DNA from: Nageia nagi
Taxonomy: Eukaryota; Pinophyta
Assembly (NCBI GenBank): GCA_050084985.1
Contig: JBITNC010000001.1
Location: 48,174,001-48,238,000 of the forward strand
Length of the DNA: 64,000 nucleotides
Direction: 5' to 3'
Shown: in pieces, positions 58,276 through 64,000 of the stretch
How positions within the stretch are numbered: position 1 is the stretch's first letter
Layout: each line of letters starts with the position of its first letter
Notes under the pieces: model-generated
Seen by the model: only the letters and a program-made list of their open reading frames with translations
Told to the model about the DNA's origin: nothing
Databases searched by the model: none
Position numbers and translations under genes: made by a program

Positions 58276-59760
58276 CTTTTAAAGAGGAATAGATGTTTCT
58301 AAAAATAATGCATTCTAACCATAAAGTATCTAAAAGTAAAAATATTTCCCTCTCCTTTTTTACTTAAAAAATGATCCCTTCAATAAATACTTGAATGAGC
58401 ATGTTAGTTTAATAGAGGAAAAAAATGCTAAGTAATTGGAGGCTATTTTGAAATTTAAATAAAATTTACCTTGTTTTTAATATTCTATAAACTGTAACAA
58501 AAAATTCCTTGTCGTAAAATACTTCCTCCATAATGCTTAGAAAATACAATTTCAAAAAGGCAAAAGTAAAAGGTACTATAGTCATGATTTTCTCTAAATG
58601 CATAAGGGAAGTATTTAATAAGATATCATTTACTTGATTCTTAAATATAGTAAAAAGTGCAATGTAGTTAATGAAACAAGAATCCCTATACTCCATGCCA
58701 CTTAAAAAGTTAAAGAAAGTCATTATTGCTCTATGGAGACTTAGGTCAAAGTGTAAGCATCCATAAAGTGTATAAAAAAATGAACTTCCCCTTTTAATAT
58801 TCTGGCAACCATATGTTAAAAAATGATGAGGGAGATAAAAAAATAAAAAAGAAGAAAGGCCATGCATAGAACAAAAAGAAAAAAAAGGCTATGAGTTGAG
58901 GGATAAGGTCTAGTAATGCACCAAGGATAGCTACATGAGGGTTAAAGAGAGGAGCAAGTCAGAGGAGGTGCACCAAGGATAGCTATGAATGGAGGTGCAA
59001 AGCACTGCACAAGGAGGAGGGACATGAACCATGAGCAAATGTGCAAGGCACCACATGAGGATGAAGGGCTTCAGTTACGAGTGAGGAGGAGGGGCTTCAT
59101 AGGAGAATGGAGGTTAGGTGATTCCCCCTAAAAAATAAATGAGAGTTAGAAAATCATAGTAAGCATGAAAAAAATGCACAGTTTGAGAAACCAAGCTAAG
59201 GAGGAATAGGCAATTGAAGGAGGTAGAGTTTGAGCAGCCAGGCTAAGCTAAAAAAAAACATCCAACTTGTCACATGTTTAATAGGGTTTCAAACACCTCT
59301 TATGTAATGGAAAGGGAGGAGATGAATACAACAAGGATAGTTAATGGTGAGGAGGAGTAGAGCATGGAGGAGAGGAGTGGCCAATAATGTGCAAGCAAAG
59401 CAAAGTGGCTATGGTTTGGAGGAGTAGTTTGAGACTCACTATTCAACACACCACCACCAATGCCAACACCACTACCAAGGAGGAGGCTCAACAATTGGCC
59501 AAAAAAATTATTTTCAAAAATAAATATATATGCCTATTGAAAAACAAAAATTTATACTATTTTAATATTATATTATGGAATCAATTATTTTGAATTTGAA
59601 ATTGCAAATATATTTTATAAAATGTTTTCTTTGTAATATTACAAAACAAAACAATGAATAAATGTTACCTATTCTTCTTTGAGTAGAAAAAAAAGGTAGA
59701 AAATATACCTTTGTAATATTTCACAAATGTTATATACTATTTTTTTTTTAAAAAAATTAT

Positions 59761-59837
59761 ACCAATATATTAAGCAATCTTTAAAAAATTGCAAGTAGCA
59801 AAAAAATATTTAAAAGATTGCATTACAAAATATTGGT
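59761..59837. repeat. 77-bp imperfect hairpin, MITE-like
   Basis: ACCAATATATTAAGCAATCT on the left pairs with AGATTGCATTACAAAATATTGGT on the right, leaving a short loop. The size fits a tiny foldback element, but no clear TSD is seen in the AT-rich flanks. Confidence 0.5.
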
Positions 59838-60120
59838 AAGATAAAGCATTTTTGAAAAAACATTGTACCCTATCCTCTTAAAAGTATTTATAAAAGTATG
59901 TAACCAAAAAAGATTAGTATAAAAAATTCATTATGTTGTTACTTTTTATCATATTTCCAAAAAGGAAACTAACACATCTCATAAAATATGTTAGCAAAAA
60001 TAAGCTCAAAAATCAAAATGGACATTATACCTTCTCTTGATTTTACGTTACAATGAAGAGTAAGATGAGGATTAAAGAAGAGCTTCCAAACCAAGTATGT
60101 GAAGAGGAGTTTCGAACCTT

Positions 60121-60131
60121 CTCTAATACCA
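60121..60131 (-). other. Copia-2 primer-binding site
   Basis: The minus strand reads TGGTATTAGAG, three bases from the LTR; initiator tRNA-Met type (TGGTATCAGAG) with one C-to-T change. Confidence 0.85.
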
Positions 60132-60134
60132 ATT

Positions 60135-60634
60135 TGAAGGAATTAACACTAACAAGATAATTCCTACTCTAGCAAGATCACATGAAAGTTCTCAATTACA
60201 TCTAACAAAATCACAAAGCAATCTCACAAAGATAACACAAGATGTAAGTGGTTCCTCCAACTAGGAGTGCATCCACTAACTAGATCTTTACTTCAGTCAC
60301 AAATAAAACTCTCTTACAATCCTCGTAATCTCAACTCCTAAACACTATCTTATAGCACAACTTTACTCTACAAATTGGTGTTTGATCACTAAGAGGGAGC
60401 CTTCTATTTATAGGCCAAAATCTCTCTTTGGATCACCCTTTTATCTAATATACAAAAGCATGACATGCACATCCTTTTATCTAAGGGGCATGCTCATGAA
60501 ATGGAGTGTAGGACAAGTTACATTATCATATTCATTTAAATCCTTAAGGCATAAAATGATACCCTTAAGTATTAGTGAACTTACATAGAAGATTGAATAC
60601 AAACCTTTACAATAATGTATTATACATTCCAACA
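60135..60634 (-). repeat. Copia-2 5' LTR
   Basis: A 500-bp partner of 51966-52456, from TGAAGGAATTAAC to TTCCAACA on the plus strand. TGACC follows. Confidence 0.9.
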
Positions 60635-62267
60635 TGACCCTATCAAACCCCTACATCCAACACTCATCCACATTTAGCAAAAAACTACAAACACCTATTG
60701 GTGACTCTCTTATTGATGATGTTACAAGAAAGAATTCATTTGTCCCATGGTTTCAAGTTGAGATATAAAAGTATTAAATTGGAATGTAATCTACTAGACA
60801 GTAAAGATAGTTGTTAGTGGATGATTTATAGATGATTGTAATTTTTTGAAGTAATACAATGAAGACCACTTTTTTCTTAAGTTATGATGCTAATATAAAT
60901 AATAAAGGTATAAAGAAGTTGAAAATAACTTAAGGAAGGTTACTAAATATGATGAAGTAACAAAAATCGATAAATCATGTAAGAGGAAATGGTCAGTTAT
61001 AAAAGGAATCAACAATAAAGAATAATGTGATTCGTGACTTCCTTAGATAAAACTTCTAGCTAGAGAAGGAATCATTCCCTAGGAAGGACCAAATCAATGG
61101 CTCATCAATTCTACTATGAAGCTTGTGACATAGAAGACTATCCTTTAGATCTATTTCTTTATTTTGAATTGGATCTATATCAATTCCTAGAAAAAGCCTA
61201 CCCAATTAGGAGTTTAATCTTATAAATGATTTATCAGCTAGAAGTGGATGGATGAGATATGAAAGTTAAAGGTGAAGGCCTGACCATATTCATAGATGCT
61301 CATCGAATATTTTTAAAAGATGAATGGTATTTCACTAAATAAAAATTTATTTTCTCATATTATTCTTGCAAAACTCCTTGGCTATGGATAAGATGCACAA
61401 CAAAAATACCTATCAAAGATCATCTTGAAAATTATTGGATTCGACATCCCATAGTAAGCAAAGGAATATTAGGGTGGATTATGCTAATATTATCATATGT
61501 AAGAGTAGTATTTGATTACACTGAATACTTCACATGATCATATCACTCAAAAATTACTAATCCAAAGGTGTTTTAATTTTGAATAACCCAAGTCCAACAA
61601 TAGATCCAAAGTATCCATCGACCAAAAATGATTTTGAGAAACTAACCCAGATGCTATAGGCCTAAAAGGAAGAACCAAAAAGGAAGAGGAATATTATCTA
61701 TACTATTACTACTTTGGACTTACACAAAGTCTTATAGCTCCCAACCAACATCCTAGTCACCATTATTGTTGAACTCTTTAAGAAAAGGAATTCATATGCT
61801 TGGGAGTTAGACATTTATGGGAAGAAGTTACTCATAAAAGCCAATGCTCAGTAGTTATTTATGGAAGAGGACTTTGAACTTCATCTAATGACTAAAGCAC
61901 TAAGGTTCTATATAGGTCCCACTCCCTGAATTATCTTAGGCTACACTACCCACTTTTATTTCTGGCACTCATTTAGATTCACACTAATTAACTTTTTAGT
62001 ACAACCCCATAAAATTGAGTGGATAATCGATCAACTACCAAAAATAAAAATTGTATATGATTTCAATAATTACTTTGTACAATCCAATGATCCAGTACCA
62101 ATGTCTCTTGATTAGCAATAGAAACACTGCAATAAGAGGAGTACATACCTAATAGTGATGATCAAAAGAAGAACCCAAGAGCAACTTCACATAAGCTACC
62201 TATATCAAAGATTAATTATGGATGGGATAGGATGCTAATGCATAGTTTGGGGATGAGCCAAGTGATT
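60635..62267 (+). pseudogene. Gypsy-5 extra 3' coding-like region, second part
   Basis: Sense coding traces go on to the PPT: SMAHQFYYEACDIEDYPLDLFLYFELDLYQFLEKAYPIRSL in runs near 61095-61220; VKGEGLTIFIDAHRIFLKDEWYFT near 61264-61340; HPIVSKGILGWIMLILSYVRVVFDYTEYFT near 61448-61538; and HKIEWIIDQLPKIKIVYDFNNYFVQSNDPVPMSL near 62010-62110. Few stops in long runs show this was protein coding. The product is unknown; it has the look of an all-helical or structural protein, not of an enzyme I know. Confidence 0.5.
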
Positions 62268-62280
62268 AAGTTGGGGAGGA
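62268..62280 (+). other. Gypsy-5 polypurine tract
   Basis: AAGTTGGGGAGGA directly before the 3' LTR start TGTTAGC. Confidence 0.85.
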
Positions 62281-62618
62281 TGTTAGCAGGAGATAATTTC
62301 ATATCTTAAGTTTAGTTGACTCTAATAAAGCTACTTAACAACTAAATACTATTGGTTATTGTTAGCTAGTCATCATCGACCAAAAAGGTGCGTCTCCCAA
62401 GACATCAAATAAGGCTAATAATACAAGAGATGATAGTATTGAAAAAGTGAGTGAGATTTGAGATTCAAAAGAGTTATCACTTTATCATTGTAACCAATCA
62501 TACTAATTATTATTATTAATAAAAATTGACCCCCTTTTGTTGTGACACATATGCATGTCTCTTTTAATTTAGTTATTTGTTTCCATTTTCTCATCAATTC
62601 TCAATTGTAGATAAGAAC
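62281..62618 (+). repeat. Gypsy-5 3' LTR
   Basis: Partner of 33524-33861, starting TGTTAGCAGGAGATAATTTC. The end is set by CCTTC at 62619-62623, the presumed target copy of CTTTC; the last bases (ATAAGAAC) do not show the usual CA. Confidence 0.82.
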
Positions 62619-62623
62619 CCTTC

Positions 62624-63530
62624 CAACTGATTTGATTGGTCAAGACTTTCCATTTTCTAGTATCTCATGCTTGATTATTATTCATGTTATTACACCTATT
62701 AGTTAAATGACCTTTTACTTGACAATATAAGAAATAGTTATTTCCCTTATACCAATTAGGTTTCTCTTTATCTTTAGCATATTCTCTTCCCTTTTTCGGT
62801 TGAATCAATACTTTTTCTAAGAAATATTTGAACATTTATGTTGGAGACATTGGAAGCTTATAAAAGGGTTCTTTCTTAATATGATATTCATTTGACACTT
62901 GGAGTTAGATCATATTAACTTGCTTATCATTTTTATGGGATTGGAATTCTAAAGATTATTTTTAGTATATTTTAATTGGCCCATTATAACCACTACTTAC
63001 TCTTTTTTATCAATATCTAAGTCATATCCATGAAAGAATAATTAATATTATCAAGTGCTACTATTTTTAAAATAGGCATAATGTTCTCTACAAACACTTG
63101 AGAAATTATATTCTGAGTAATCAGACCTTCTATGTTTCTTCATACATTTTGGAATCATTTTATGAACATTTCCAAGTGCTCACTATCTCCTTGATTGCAT
63201 TTCATCAAATATGTTAATTTTAATGGCCTTTAAACATTGCATTGATAATAGATTTTGAATAATATTTTCAACTACTAATATGACATTATAGAACTGTAAT
63301 CTAATGTGTGAAACCATTTCCTAACTTCACTAATTAAGCTCATGGGAAAGTACTTTGGCTTTACAAGATCATTAATAGCACACCTTAGCTCCATAGCATA
63401 TTCATATCCCTCATTAGATTTTTCAAACATAAGATCCATATCTCCAGTGATAATGGTATTATGAATTTCAATGAACAAGGGATTCTCTCCAACTTCATTT
63501 ATAGGAATACTATCATGCACTCTCTATGTC
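62624..63530 (-). pseudogene. X2 gag-like coding, N-terminal part and zinc knuckle
   Basis: An open run on the minus strand (63520-63275) reads HDSIPINEVGENPLFIEIHNTII, GYEYAMELRCAINDLVKPKYFPMSL and EVRKWFHTLDYSSIMSY. KIYYQCNV and the decayed TYLMKCNQGDSEHLEMFIKMIPK (about 63265-63160) continue the gag core pattern. YFLYCQVKGHLTNRCNN near 62745-62695 is a zinc knuckle (first Cys reads Leu or Tyr). The coding continues at 33523 beyond Gypsy-5. Confidence 0.72.
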
Positions 63531-64000
63531 AAGTTAGTGATTTGTGTCTCCATATGCTTCATAATTTTAATATATTATAACTCTATCAAATTGATATGGG
63601 TTAATGAGAGATAAGCATCAATGTTGGCCCAACATTGATACTAAGTTGATGTTTTTCATACTTAAATAAAATAAAGATCAACTAACTCTAAAAATAATAT
63701 GGATTTTGATAAAACATGACCTAGGATTATCCATAATGTATGAAATATGATCTTCAAAAATCACTAATATATCCCAATATTAAATATATATGAGATAGGC
63801 AATATTTTTTAATACAAAAACATACCAAATTGAACAAAATAACATTTTAAATATATGGTTTTATGCTAAAAAATATGTTTCTCAACAAACAAATCTCAAA
63901 AACAATGTATACAATAGTGCCAATTTTCCTTCTAAAAGTTGCCTACCATGAATGTCTAAGGTTTGGGTAAGATTTTAGGGAGAAATGATTCATATTTTTA
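63531..64000 (-). repeat. X2 leader, repeat of 30155-30650
   Basis: Upstream of the gag-like frame, colinear with the X1 leader up to the end of the window (CAATTTTCCTTCTAAAAGTT near 63920). The LTR of X2 should lie to the right, outside the window. Confidence 0.78.

Larger units (their letters stand above)
57051..60120 (-). other. Copia-2 leader zone, 3 kb, probably with inserted sequence
   Basis: No gag or pol motif. It is much longer than a usual copia leader. It includes a degenerate GCATGCATTA repeat (57920-58275), a purine-rich zone on the plus strand (58900-59260) with a repeated TGCACCAAGGATAGCTA (about 58918 and 58970), and a hairpin (59761-59837). A plus-strand open stretch (57485-57724, SKPIEDLEVLKKYIFSPLGS) is unexplained. 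I could not find element ends or a TSD for an insertion. Confidence 0.45.
51966..60634 (-). mobile_element. Copia-2, Ty1/copia element with long leader
   Basis: LTRs of 491 and 500 bp, a PBS and a PPT mark a minus-strand element of 8.7 kb. Flanks are TTACC on the left and TGACC on the right, a TSD with one mismatch. The order gag, protease, integrase, RT, RNase H is that of Ty1/copia. About 3 kb between PBS and gag has no coding and may contain insertions. It sits in the 3' region of Gypsy-5. Confidence 0.9.
33524..62618 (+). mobile_element. Gypsy-5, YLDDW-type Ty3/gypsy element with long 3' region, twice invaded
   Basis: Two LTRs of about 338 bp, a PPT (AAGTTGGGGAGGA) and a probable TSD (CTTTC at 33519-33523, CCTTC at 62619-62623) delimit 29.1 kb. 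Removing Gypsy-4 and Copia-2 leaves about 14.3 kb. The sense order is gag, zinc knuckles, protease, a gag-like block, RT with YLDDW, RNase H, integrase, then 5.8 kb of extra sequence. The non-chromovirus pol and large size fit the plant OTA group. It sits within X2. The inner LTR ends are uncertain by a few bases. Confidence 0.87.

Noticed and set aside
58466-58867. 133-codon minus-strand open stretch as a gene
   Set aside because: Its composition is Phe/Leu/Tyr-rich, as AT-rich DNA gives by chance; no start context, motif or matching neighbour was found.
33524-62618. Integrated pararetrovirus (caulimovirus-like)
   Set aside because: The element has LTRs, a PPT and an integrase, and no movement or coat-protein pattern was seen; it is a Ty3/gypsy retrotransposon.
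1-64000. tRNA, rRNA, riboswitch, CRISPR or bacterial operon features
   Set aside because: None was seen. tRNA-like matches are only primer-binding sites next to LTRs.

Overview
The window is plant nuclear DNA from a repeat-choked, very AT-rich region. I found no intact host gene, RNA gene or CRISPR array. Almost everything is decayed retrotransposon sequence. Coding traces are broken by stops, many at positions where the family has Trp, Gln or Arg, and CpG is scarce; both fit long-term deamination of methylated DNA. Many old elements with complete LTR pairs suggest a large-genome plant, perhaps a gymnosperm. That is an inference; no marker gene fixes the species.

The layout can be peeled apart with target-site duplications (TSDs), primer-binding sites (PBS) and polypurine tracts (PPT). 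Bases 1-3185 are the 3' part of an L1-type LINE (+). Just downstream is an unidentified coding remnant, split at GCAGG/GTAGG by Copia-1 (-, 3404-19690). Copia-1 was itself hit by Gypsy-1 (-, 5248-12106, a chromovirus), which later received a solo LTR (9280-10120), and by Gypsy-2 (+, 12277-17355). The unidentified reading frame resumes at 19691 and fades near 21060. A CACTA-type DNA transposon (22008-23136) follows.

From 23760 to the right end the base layer is two partial copies (X1, X2) of a minus-strand element with gag-like coding and no visible pol. Gypsy-3 (+, 24086-30149) sits in X1. Gypsy-5 (+, 33524-62618, 29 kb with its passengers) sits in X2. Gypsy-5 carries gag, protease, a second gag-like block, RT, RNase H and integrase, then an unusually long 3' coding-like region of unknown function. 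It was invaded by Gypsy-4 (+, 38685-44850) and Copia-2 (-, 51966-60634). Gypsy-2, -3 and -4 are one family (Gypsy-B; LTRs 721-727 bp) and appear in three different hosts.

No element looks capable of moving by itself. Features of interest are the nesting order, a CpG-rich and so probably younger solo LTR, a telo-box beside the TATA box in the Gypsy-1 LTR, a microhomology deletion that removed the Gypsy-2 RT, catalytic Glu-to-Lys changes in three integrases, gag-only X copies in the same orientation, and the extra 3' region of Gypsy-5 with a possible internal promoter. Domain boundaries are read by eye and are approximate. LTR and TSD boundaries are exact unless stated otherwise.
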